Assembly (NCBI GenBank): GCA_032164295.1
Contig: JAJHTX010000008.1
Span: forward strand, 1,178,001-1,242,000
DNA length: 64,000 nucleotides
DNA from: Inonotus obliquus
Taxonomy: Eukaryota > Basidiomycota > Agaricomycetes > Hymenochaetales > Hymenochaetaceae
Direction of reading: 5' to 3'
The position numbers and the translations under genes were made by a program. The notes under the pieces were generated by a model. The model was not told the origin of the DNA, did not search any database, and saw only the letters and a list, made by a program, of their open reading frames with translations. Shown here in pieces: positions 34,858 through 45,478 of the stretch (within the stretch, counting starts at the first letter, position 1; every line of letters starts with the position of its first letter).

Positions 34858-36209
34858 ATGGACAAACTATCTCCAGAGCTCCTTTTCGACATATTCTTGT
34901 TGAGTTTGCCGCATAACCATGGGCGCGAACCGTCTCCCCACGCAATCCAGGGGCCTCTCTCCATCTCGCATGTCTGTCGATTTTGGCGCGACGTATCGCT
35001 CTCATGCTGAGAAATGTGGTCGTATCTTCAGATTCGCATCGATTTTCAGGGCGACCGAGTTACGAAAAAACGGCGGAAACGATTGCTGAAAATTTTCGAT
35101 ACTTGGCCCTCAAGGACGAATGGTTGCCCGATCGATTACATGGTCCACTGCCGGCCAACGAATGACAAAGATATTGCGATGTACCGGGACGTCGAGTACA
35201 TTATCACGACTTTTGTTTCACAGCAACACAGATGGAAAGACGTATCCTTTATCTGGACCAACATCTTCATCTCTTCTGTTCCTGGACTGACCTTAACCAA
35301 CATGCCGATGCTCACATCACTGCCACTTTCGTTAAAGGCGCATCGGCTGAGGCAGCTGCGTGGTAACATCAACATTGCGCAGTCTCCGAGGCTGAAAAGG
35401 CTCTGCCTCAATGGAAACTTTCATCTCAAATCTGGAACTGTACCGATCTGTACCTTGACCAAGCCGAGCGCACTTCATTTTCTTTTCAACATCCGGGACA
35501 GACGGCCCACAAGACTGCCTCAACTTTCTAAGCCGCCTCATACCTAACCGAATTCCGGTTCAGCTTTCTTCCCACCGAACCTTGCTTGCCCTACCTGGAT
35601 TCTGATCAACCTGTCTTACTCCCTCATCTTCGCGTTCTCGCGGCGACCGTTCCACTTTTATCACTTGTCGTTGATGAGCTGACGCTACCATCACTGGAGA
35701 CCCTCTCTTGCGAGGCTGGTACGGGTGGATTAGCGTTACATCGAAACTACTTTCAGCGTTCCTCGCCTCCATTGACTCAGTTGGAACTGGTGACTGAGTA
35801 TGCGGATGGCTTTATCCCAAGCCTCAGGCTCCTGCCGAAGCTCGAAAGGCTGATAATCGCAGATTCGAGCATCTCCGAGCGCTTCTTCCGCAATTTCGCT
35901 GTTCCGGACGACGTCGTTCAGCACGATAGCACCTCCGATTCACGCATCGTCTGTCCTTCTCTTGTGTATCTCGAGCTCTCCGGCTTGCAAATTGGGTATG
36001 GTGTCGAGCTGTGCATAGATACTCTTAGTCTCATGGTGAAGCAGCGAACGGAGCTTTTAGGGGCTGAGCTTAAGCAAGTTACGGAGCCTCAGCTGACGAG
36101 AATAACGAATTTTGTTGAAGTTGCGGGCTGGGACGCCCGCAACTTGCGTCGTACTCTGGCGCATGGTAACTTGGTCGTTCATAGCGATGGCCCTCGTCCG
36201 GTCAGGTAA
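34858..36209 (+). pseudogene. F-box/LRR-like pseudogene
   Basis: Starts with MDKLSPELLFDIFL and keeps the family layout. Codon 51 is TGA (35008-35010), exactly where the paralogs have GGA in the SCGELWS block. A second lesion, a frameshift, occurs at about 35500-35585: the reading frame up to 35547 ends early and the family sequence resumes in another frame from about 35560 (LPYLDSDQPVLLPHLRVL...). The last 207 codons are open and end in the family block NLRRTLAHGNLVV. A downstream ATG at about 35013 could rescue only a product without the F-box. Confidence 0.9.
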
Positions 36210-37238
36210 GCTTGGCTAGTTGTGATTGCAAATGTTAGAGTCACTCTCATCGGATTTCACATTAAGACATACATATTGTAGCTCTTCTTTTCCGTGAAAC
36301 TTTCTTGTGGTCATCCAATCTGTTGGTCTCGAGGTGTTTTACTGCTCTTCTCGATCGATCTCTTGTCTGTGAAGTTCGTTTTGAAGTAGACATCGCCCAA
36401 CTTCATCTAACTGTGGGTCTGGAAACACTTCGGATTGCTCTTCTCTATCTCTACCTGACGAGATTATCATGCACTTTATCACCCGCAGCTTCTATCATTT
36501 AGTTGAAACTATCTACACGCTCATAGAGTGAATAGAAGTTTGGGATTGACGCTGATTTCCTCAATTTCTTGTGGTTTTGACCATGGGTATGGGGCGCGAC
36601 GGTTCTTTGGGCTCTTTTCATCCTCCCCTATCTTGTGCAGTACGTCTGAGATTTGTATCTGATGCGCAGGAGAGTAGACTGCTGAATACATTGCGATCGA
36701 CGATTGTAATAGAGCATGAGAGTTCTTCGTCCGTTTAAATTAAGATGGAAGCGCCGTAGTTTCTCAGCTCAGGATGAGACTAGTAATCATACTTTACTAC
36801 TCTTCTTGTGTGTGATTTTCTCGCATGTATGGAGCTCAAAACTGAGAAACGATCGAGATTGAATAGTAGAACGACGAGGCATGCTCGTAGGTTGGAACCT
36901 ATGAGTGCTTCTTACATGCGTGTAATGTTGATGCAAAGTTCCCAACATTGGCATTAGTGTGTTTCGGATCTCATGGATCTGATGCGAAAGTATCAATGAT
37001 TGTCAGAAATGCGAAAGCAAAACCTAAATGATGTGGTATGTGGCGATCACTCTTACTACATGAGGACGGCTGGGATGGGAAATAGTGCTTACATAACATT
37101 GGACTCTATTTGTCACACCTGTACCGCTTTGTCACGTCACACTAGGTTGCGCGTACTGTACTCTATCACTCGTGCATCTCTGTCCATCTGTCCACAAACC
37201 TCTTGTGTACCCTCAACTTTGCACACGATCAGGTTCTC
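36210..37238. other. spacer between F-box genes
   Basis: No supported gene. Short open frames only. Confidence 0.45.
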
Positions 37239-38594
37239 ATGGACAAGTTGCCTTCCGAGATCCTTTCCGACATATTCTTGAGGAACGTATCGTGTAGCCA
37301 TGAGAGCGATCCCTCTCCCCACTCAATCCCCAATCCCCACTCAATCCAAGCGCCTCTATCCGTCTCGCATGTCTGTCGATTCTGGCGCGACGTATCGCTT
37401 TCATGTGGAGAACTGTGGTCGTATCTTCAAATTTCTTTTGGTTCTAAAGTCCTCCGTGATGAGAATAGACGGAAACAAGTGCTGAAACTTTTCGATACTT
37501 GGCTCTCAAGGACGAACGGCTCCCCTATCAGCTACATGGTCGAAATTCTCCCAACGAATAACGAGGTTACTGGAACAGAACAAGACGTTGAACACATCAT
37601 CACGACTCTTGTTTCGCAGCAGCATAGATGGAAAGACGTGTCCTTTACTTGGGACAGCGTCAGAGTCTCTTCCGGCTTTCCCGACCTGATCTTAACCAAC
37701 ATGCCGATGCTTACTTCATTATCTCTAGTGTTTTCGTTCGAATCAGATACGCCCCATCGTGCCACCATCAGCATCGCGCAGTCATTGAGGTTGAAATGTC
37801 TCCGTCTTTATGGAACGTTCGATCTCGATCCTGGCAACGTACCAATTAGAACTTTGACAGAGCCGAGTGTTTTCAATTTCGAATCCCCTAGTCAGAATGA
37901 CCCACGAGTCTGCCTCAACTTTCTCAGAGTCACGCCGTACCTGACCGAGTTCAAAATCGCTTTCCAAACATTTCCATCCGAGCTCCACTTCGATAACGAT
38001 CAACCCATCTTACTCCCTCATCTTCGCGTCTTTGAGGCAGAAGGCCCCTATTCGACCCTTGTCACCGATAACTTGACGCTTCCATCTTTGGAGATTCTAG
38101 TCTCAGATGATAGTCGTTGCGAACCAGGGTCGGAGATTCATCGAAATTTCTTTCGGCGCTCGCTGCCTCCTTTGATCCAGTTGGAATTGATCTATGAGGA
38201 TGTCAACGTTTTCATCCCAAGTCTTCGCCTCTTACCGAAGCTAGAGAAGCTTGTTATCGTCCATTCGACCTTATCCGATACCTTCTTCCATGAGCTCACT
38301 GTCCCTCACGACGTTGATAGGAACGATCCTACTACCGATTCGCGCATCCTATGCCCTTCTCTTGTGGAAATTTACATCTCCGACTTAGATGTTGAGGGTG
38401 ATATTAGGGTATGTATAGGTGCCCTCTTTTCTATGATAAAATCGCGAGTGCAGGCTTTGGGGACGCTTTCGACGGTTGAGCTGCAGCCTGACAGAAGTTT
38501 TGGGTTGTCTGCGCTGAGGGGAAGTACTAGCAGTGCTGAAGAAGTGCTCACTGCATTACAGGGGGGTGATGTGATCATTAGAGGGGATGTGTAG
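37239..38594 (+). CDS. F-box/LRR-like protein (451 residues)
   Basis: Last intact member of the array, single exon. I chose the ATG at 37239 (MDKLPSEILSDIFL) over an in-frame ATG-less extension to 37203, because it matches the paralogs. The F-box is followed by the family leucine-rich blocks (LILTNMPMLTSLSLVFS, LTLPSLEILV, PLIQLELIYEDVNVF, LLPKLEKLVI). A short Pro/Ser/Asn/His insert repeats the unit SPHSIPNPHSIQ near residue 30. The C-terminus lacks the full DNLRRTL block and ends VIIRGDV. Confidence 0.9.
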   Translation: MDKLPSEILSDIFLRNVSCSHESDPSPHSIPNPHSIQAPLSVSHVCRFWRDVSLSCGELWSYLQISFGSKVLRDENRRKQVLKLFDTWLSRTNGSPISYMVEILPTNNEVTGTEQDVEHIITTLVSQQHRWKDVSFTWDSVRVSSGFPDLILTNMPMLTSLSLVFSFESDTPHRATISIAQSLRLKCLRLYGTFDLDPGNVPIRTLTEPSVFNFESPSQNDPRVCLNFLRVTPYLTEFKIAFQTFPSELHFDNDQPILLPHLRVFEAEGPYSTLVTDNLTLPSLEILVSDDSRCEPGSEIHRNFFRRSLPPLIQLELIYEDVNVFIPSLRLLPKLEKLVIVHSTLSDTFFHELTVPHDVDRNDPTTDSRILCPSLVEIYISDLDVEGDIRVCIGALFSMIKSRVQALGTLSTVELQPDRSFGLSALRGSTSSAEEVLTALQGGDVIIRGDV

Positions 38595-38935
38595 CCTGGT
38601 TCATTGTAACTTCATGTAAAGTCACATATATGTAACCCTCCTTATGTTTCTCGAAAACGATTATCTTATCTAGTGTGTGGAGGTTTAGTTCTGTCGAATT
38701 TATTCTATTGATTATTGGGCCGCGAAGCTTACTTCTGGGGAGCGCAGCTTCATCATTCTGCAACTCTCTTGAATTAGTATCTGAGCAGAGGGTCTTTTTT
38801 CCTCTACTGTTATTACTCAACCTATAGTACAGAAGGCAGCATACCCAAGGGTCTCTTAACTGCGAAGTAGCTCGGTCAACATATCGGTGAGTCGCCATTG
38901 AACCGGTTTGAGCGCATGTGGCGCAGCCAGAGTCA

Positions 38936-39251
38936 TCATGCGCGAACAAACATATTGGCATTCAATGCCTTCTCGAAATGCTTCTTTTCACGGGCAGCAG
39001 AGAATCCGTAACAGCTTTGGTTCAGGTCGGATTCAGGTTTCGCGGGTGCCTGACTTGATGGTGGACTCTTCTTTCTAAGCTCCCGTTGGTCTCGTGAAGA
39101 CCGTATCTCCTGAGGAAGAGTGTATTCATTCCTCAGATACTTCTCGAAGGCCTGCAAGTTGTCTCGTGAGCCGTTCTGGGCAAGAACAAGATTGAATGTT
39201 TCATCGTCGGCGGGGACGTAATCAACCGCAACAGCCTCGCCCTTTGCCTAC
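38936..39251 (-). pseudogene. 3' fragment of an unrecognised gene
   Basis: An open stretch of about 105 codons, preceded by an acceptor-like CTCGTAG, ending in a stop at 38936-38938. It reads ...DYVPADDETFNLVLAQN... and is rich in charged residues, with a KALNANMFVRA C-terminus. No start or upstream exons are found, so it is either a relic or the last exon of a gene I cannot reconstruct. Confidence 0.4.
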
Positions 39252-39970
39252 GAGATGAGCGAGGTCGCCAACGAGTCCAGGATAGAAACGATCCGACGAT
39301 GAGGGGGTTTAGTGAGATGATCCTTGCATATTCTTGAAGTCTAGTCTACCTGAGAGCATCACGAGTATCGCGAGGGGTGGGAACTTAGCGGATTCCGGAA
39401 CAGTGATTACGTCGGCGACATCGCTTTAAGGTACGCTCCGCCCATGAGGCTGCCCTGTCCTTCTTGTCTTCTGGAGGGGGAGGATTCGACTGTCTATCAC
39501 CACTGCGACCACGATTTCCCGCCCGTCGCCCAGGAATCAATGATGGTCAGTGATCAAATGTGCGAGTGCGAAATCACATGTGGCGATTTTCCCGTCACAT
39601 GCTGAGATCTTGCCTTTCTTGTGCGTGTCACGGGACTCTTGGGGCAAGGTAAGTCCGAGATTTCTCCATCTGGTACGGACCCTGAGTGAAAAATATGACG
39701 GTTATCAAAGATTCTCTCTCAACGACGCTGTGGATGAATATGTGGTGAGGTGATGCGGAGTGGCTGCGGACACGAGGCCTAAGCGGCGAGTGTTATTCTT
39801 GTTCTCCTCTCCCATCTCCCATAGTCACCTCCTTCCTTCCCGTGGCTAAACCCCAACCTAAGTCTCTTTACTCTCAATTTATAGGTTTTTGGACGACACC
39901 ACCACCACGAATCCCCAGAGTTGTATCCATTAGACACTTCGTCGACTGGCTCACTTATTCTTGAGCGAAC
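39252..39970. other. intergenic region upstream of the GH16 gene
   Basis: No supported gene. A pyrimidine-rich stretch at 39800-39850 is probably core promoter of the downstream gene. Confidence 0.45.
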
Positions 39971-41854
39971 ATGTATCTGCCTTCGACCTTGCTCCTTTTG
40001 TTATCCGCCCAAGTGACACCTGCAGTCTACGCGTTTGCGCCCCATCGGTCTTTGGCTCATGCAGCGGGGCGGTTACATATGTTTGCGAAGAGGCACAGCT
40101 CACGCCTTACCAGGGACATTCGGGTCGTCTTCCAGGGGCTGAATGTTGAGCAAGGAGAGACGGATCCGAACTCGGTGCATCGGGTATATTGTGTTCGTCC
40201 AGATGTATTTCAGGCCGATCTGGGTAATCCAACGCCGACATCGCCCGCGACTGACTCTGGTTCGGCAACTACTACCTCTTCGGTGGTGTCACCTACAGCT
40301 ACGTCCCCTTGGAACTTGGTTGAATCCCATGTGAGTTTACACCATACATGATCTCCTTTTGACAATGCTAACTAAACTAAACATTGTTCAGTCTGGAAGC
40401 AATTTCTTCGACGGCTTTTCATTCTTTACCTTTTCCGATCCTACTCGTGGTATGCATCTTAAGTTCAGTATGTGCTACCTATTCATGTCCCGTTCTTTCG
40501 CAGGTACCGTCGACTACCAGAGCCAATCAGATGCCGTGAGCACATTCTTTCTATTGATTGCTATTTTGCTCATTGTTCATGCATTTAGCAATCGGGGGGA
40601 CTGATTGAGATCAACGATGGCGGCAATGCAGTTATGAGAGTAGACACGACCTCGACCATATCTGGTAATCGAAAGAGCGTTCGCATCACAACACATAACT
40701 CCTTCACTGGTATGTAGACCATGTCATGTCATATGCTCAGACGGCAGCTTATGCCGACTCTTGAGGTGGTATCTTTGTCCTTGATGCCGTCCATATACCC
40801 CAGGGTTGCGGTACATGGCCGTAAGTAGCTCGGCATTCGTAACGATGAGAACTTGTTGATGGAAATTCGGGCTGAAGGTCTTTCTGGTCAAATGGTGATT
40901 TGTTATTATGATAGTGTGCGAAAATCCGGTGTTTATCCTTTCATAGGTCCAAACCGGCCAGCTTCAGGTGAAATAGATATAATCGAGGTGCGTAAACCGA
41001 TGGAGATTCTCGCGTATAGTACTGAGTGGTGATGGTGTTCGTAGGGCGTGAAGTGAGTTGTCGTTCTGGGTACTCTAGGATACTAATTTACTGGCGAATC
41101 AAGTGATTATACAAACAACCAGGCGACGCTTCATACTGCATCAGGATGTCAACTCACATCGAACGCAACTGGCCAGTCCCTAGGCACCTCCTCGACACTC
41201 GTTGGTGGATTGAATTGTGCCACGCTAGAGACAGACAATCAAGGTTGCGGTATGAGGTCTAATTCGAATACCACATTCGGTTCAGGTACTTCACCAACTG
41301 TTTCGGTCAACATTCTAGTTGATCAATGCTTCGATCTCGCAGGTTTTAATTCCATTGGAGGAGGTGTCTATGCTAGTGGGTTTCAAGTTCCTGTTCTTTC
41401 AGCCTCTTCATATTCCTAGGTAACTAACGGGGACTCAGTGGTTTGGGATGACGATGGAATTGCGGTCTATTTCTTTCCGCGTGGCTCGATTCCACAGGAT
41501 CTTCTGGCTGGTACGCCATTGCCCGAGACATGGGGCACGCCGATGGCTCGATGGCCCGCAAGTACCTGTGACGTAGATAAGTTTTTCTATAGTCATTCAA
41601 TAATCATAAACACTACGCTCTGGTACGTTGCACATTAGAATCACACGGAATACTCATTTCTAATAATTTTCAGTGGTGATTGGGCAGGGAGCATCTGGAG
41701 CTCTGGTGGAGCTCCTGGACAAGAGACGAGTTGTGCTCAACGCACCGGATATTCGACATGCGAAGATTTTGTACGCAACAGGGGGGCATCCTTCGGGCAA
41801 GCATACTGGGAGATATCCAGTCTGAAGGTTTATCAGACGACAAGACGGTCTTAG
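39971..41854 (+). CDS. secreted GH16 endo-beta-1,3(4)-glucanase-like protein (423 residues)
   Basis: Predicted extracellular glycoside hydrolase family 16 enzyme acting on beta-1,3/1,4-glucans, for example in wall remodelling. Twelve exons: 39971-40330, 40392-40449, 40504-40535, 40589-40709, 40766-40820, 40878-40894, 40947-40987, 41045-41052, 41104-41285, 41343-41375, 41439-41622 and 41674-41854. These give 424 codons with all phases matching. A signal peptide is evident (MYLPSTLLLLLSAQVTPAVYA), then a Thr/Ser/Pro-rich linker (about 90-115). The catalytic motif GEIDIIEG carries the nucleophile and acid/base glutamates. Other family marks are GGIFVLDAVHIPQGCGTWPSFWS and the C-terminal GxAYWEISSLKVYQ block. 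The exons of 17 and 8 nt are unusual. No membrane anchor is visible. Confidence 0.93.
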
Positions 41855-42171
41855 ACTATTGCTCATGGTCTATCTGGAAGCTGTATCTGTTGTATATCAA
41901 GGGATGGATAGACATACACAGAATGTATGAAAGTATATTTTGTTTGAGAAAATACGAATACTCTACTGCACATGACTCAGCTCAGCTACAAGCGATCACC
42001 ACAAGCAGACAAGGCTGGTCGGATGTCGTGAACAGATTCAGACATTCTATCCAGTGATACGTAGAAATGCCAGAGTTGATTTGACAATTCCTCACGACTA
42101 GAACAACTTTTCCTCGGGGGCGGCACCCTGCTCGGTGTATTTGACAAACCCAGGAAACCCTCGCTTAAAAG

Positions 42172-42522
42172 TTGAAAGTCGCGCACGTGGCAAATCTTGC
42201 GCAAAATAGTCTCAAGCTTTCGAAAGGCTTGAGGATGGTAGACATTTACGACAAGCTAACACTTCCCTCCCTGAAGTTGTTGTCCGCAGTAGGTGCCACG
42301 GGCGAACGCGGTGGTGATATGCTGTTTAACCTCGTCCAATGTTCGCTGCCTCCATTGACCGTGTTACAACTGGGAGGCTTCGAAGAGAACGAAGAGCAAT
42401 TGATCGCAATTCTCCGACTCCTGGCGACACTCGAGGACCTGTGCATCGACGGTATCATCTTGACACGAATTTTCTTCAGTGAGCTTACCGTATCGGAATA
42501 TAGTGATTTCGTAGTAATATAA
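42172..42522 (+). pseudogene. remnant of an F-box/LRR-like gene
   Basis: Encodes only the C-terminal leucine-rich part. The blocks DKLTLPSLKLL, CSLPPLTVLQL, AILRLLATLEDLCI and FFSELTV align with LTLPSLEIL, RSLPPLIQLEL, SLRLLPKLEKLVI and FFHELTV of the gene at 37239. No F-box or N-terminal half is found upstream, where the GH16 gene ends. Confidence 0.75.
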
Positions 42523-43135
42523 TACCACAATTGTTTTCACGAAAATTCGGTTTGGCTTCTCGAATTTTGGACTTGCTAAGTGTCATTCCGACGCACCGCT
42601 AATCCATATGTCCCTTGTTTTCCTTCAATATAAACAGGATGTCGTGTATAGTATAGAGTCAGTAAATACCTGATTTTGATATACTTGGAAAAAAGGAAAG
42701 CGATGTATGCTGGATCGAACAGAGCACTTCAGTTGTGAAGGTGGTATGAGAAGGTAGAAGGCACATGAGTGTCGAATACATACCCCCTCAATCTGGCAAG
42801 AACCAAGGCTGGCATGGGCTATATTGTCATATATATACCATTCGATCATGATGCGATGCGATATTTGAGTACCAGTCCTGCATTTCAAGTTGCATTAATT
42901 GGCAATGGTTGTCAACTTCAGATGCAGGGTTTCCCACCACTGTAGTCCTAGAACACATAAGTCAAAAGCAAAGAACCGCCATGCACCTTGTTCGTGTTTC
43001 AGTGCATGTGTATTGTTCAAGATCAAGGCGACTCAGGTTGCTTTTTTCAAGCCAAGACGCGGCAGATATTCGTGACATAGTCATGTGATTGTGTCCCACA
43101 TAACACAGCACAACACCCAAATAATTCCCCAATTA
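42523..43135. other. intergenic region
   Basis: No supported gene. Confidence 0.45.
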
Positions 43136-45075
43136 ATGCTCCTAAGAGATTACCTGGAGATGGAGGCTAAATTTTATTCTCCTCGACCAGACAGCCACCA
43201 AACGAGTATATCGGATGTTACTGACATAGAAGTCATCAGGCTTGAGCCCGAATGGAATCCCAAGGAGGCTCGTCGTGACCCTCTTATGGTCGACGCACTC
43301 ATCAACGCACTCAACCAAAGTATCGGGGATATTCCTATCCCAGACTCCCTGGAACGATTCTTTGAAAGGCAGTACGAAAGGCAGCAAGTTACGTGGAACA
43401 TCAATGAAGAGGAGACAAATGTGCGTTACTTTTGTGATATTGTGTTTGAGGGATAATTATGTATACCTTCTTTGTTTAGGCAAGTCGCATGGTGGCAGGT
43501 GGCGCGCTGGAATCAGCGATCTACTGCTTGTGGATGATCGGTCGTCGTTTCCAACTTTTTGATCAGAAGAAGGCACAGAATTCTGCTTCCAAGGTCGATT
43601 TCCTTCTTTACATGGGTGCAGAGCGAAAGGTCGTGGTCGAGGTGGAAAGCCCGTCTGTTTTTGCCATCGCTGAGGGGGTATGCTTTAGTGGGGTGGGTGC
43701 ATTCAGGCTGGATCTGGTAGCGAACGCTGCAACTGTGGCACAGCGAGTGCTGAACAAGGCTCGCGATGTTGTCATCTCATCGAGAAGGTCTCTCGCGAGA
43801 CTCCGCCACAGTTATGCCTACACATGGGTGCACACAAGACCCAGTGGGGCGCATTGACGTGTCATGATAGATGTACTTTTGTCCGCCTTCACAAAGGCAC
43901 AGAGACACGACCGGCGTACATCACTTTTTCGACTGTCGAAGTTCAAGGGGGCAATACCAGACCATTTAGGGCCCTACTTGGCATGATGCTGGCTGCTGGG
44001 GAGGATATCGACGTCGAGTCCCATGCTGACTCGGAAATGGCACTTACGACAACAGTAGGGGAAGTTCCGGAACGAGCGTCGCCTCAGTCATCAAGTGGCC
44101 CCTCGGACGAATCATATCATCCCCCGAATGAGGGATTGTCTGGGTACGGAGGGACGAGAACGGAGTCACCAGTTCTCCGATCGTGCCCACAATATAGTTT
44201 GATTCCTGATATCCTTGTAAGCCAAGTGGTCTTTTGCTGTTGAATTTGCTTCATTGACTTCATCTCCCCAGCTCAGCTGGTCGCTACACACAACATCCGC
44301 AAACGAATGGCTTAATTTCTACTCTATTAGCTCTGGGGATGAATGTCCGTCTTTGGGTTCCAAACCTGTTCGTCTTCGGCTTCAGCGTGGGATCGGAGCA
44401 GGGTCGACCGGTCGTGGCAATGAGGCGAAGCTCGATGCTGATGGGAAAGGTCAACAGTCTTACGCCATTAAGATTGTGAAGAAAGGTAACTCTGAAGAAA
44501 CGAAGGCCCGACTTGTGCGATTACATGAAGAATTCAAAACTTGTTGCATGATCGAGAAGACTAGAGCCAATGGCCAGAAGGTTAACATAGCGCCCCGCTG
44601 CTACGGATTGTACGAGACCAACAGTACTGTGGCATTAGTACTAGACTATGTGGGAGAGGTACTCCCTGTGCATGGGCTGCATGAGTTGAGGCATCTCGAA
44701 AAGTAAGCTGCCTGAGATGTCCTGATCATGGATAGAGTTAACGGAAACCTAAGGATCAGCCTATTCAATGTCATTCGTGATCTACATGCACTTGAAATCA
44801 GTCATCACGACCTTGCACCGCGAAACATTGTTCGCAATCTCGACGGGGCGTTCAGAATTATTGATTTTGCATCGAGCACCCTTCATCATCGTCCGGGGAT
44901 ACGAACCGTCAGTTCTTTCCCACTTTTTAACTCTATCATTCGCTCAGTCCATGTCTAGATGGAGCAAAGTGACCGAAGTGATATGGAGAAGGGGCAAGAG
45001 TGTCCGGAGCTGAAGATGATGTGGAGAAGTCTCGTGAAGTTAAGACCTTACTCTCTTGACATTCTAGTTACATAG
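43136..45075 (+). CDS. fungal protein-kinase-like protein (exon model partly uncertain)
   Basis: Divergent kinase of the kind expanded in mushroom-forming fungi. Exons 43136-43420 and 43480 onward join in phase and give an N-terminal domain containing KVDFLLYMGAERKVVVEVE. The region around 43680-43850 needs another splice or has a frameshift. A later exon from about 44272 carries a glycine-rich stretch (GIGAGSTGRG), a putative ATP-binding lysine (YAIKIVKK) and LVLDYVGE. After a 52-nt intron near 44702-44753 comes the catalytic-loop-like HHDLAPRNIVRN and IIDFASS, where DFA replaces DFG. The last exon ends CPELKMMWRSL with stop at 45073-45075. The kinase fold is recognisable; activity is uncertain because of the changed DFG glycine and the unresolved middle. 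Confidence 0.72.
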
Positions 45076-45478
45076 TTACTGTATAGTCAATACATCTCCA
45101 TTTCCTGTTGTAGCTTGTAACAGCAATGTATGTTGGGTGGGATATTAAGGTCAAGATTGAAGCACTATGTTATCTTAGAAATTTCGAGGTGATCTACATC
45201 GATAAGACATCTCTTTGAAAATGCCAAGTGCATGCACAGAAACTGCGAAGGAGTGACAAAAAAAGAACGACTATACTGTAATCACGGTGATTGCAACAAA
45301 GGAGTGAACGATGCAGAGTACGAAAAGAAAGAATCGAGGAAGGATACCATGCCTACGGACACAATACACCTAGGTCCATCTCCGCGTAGCCGGAGTTTTT
45401 CTATGTAGATTGAAGACACCTAGTAACTACCCGAACCGTCGCCATGATGTCGACAATAATCGCGTCCGATAAATGCCT

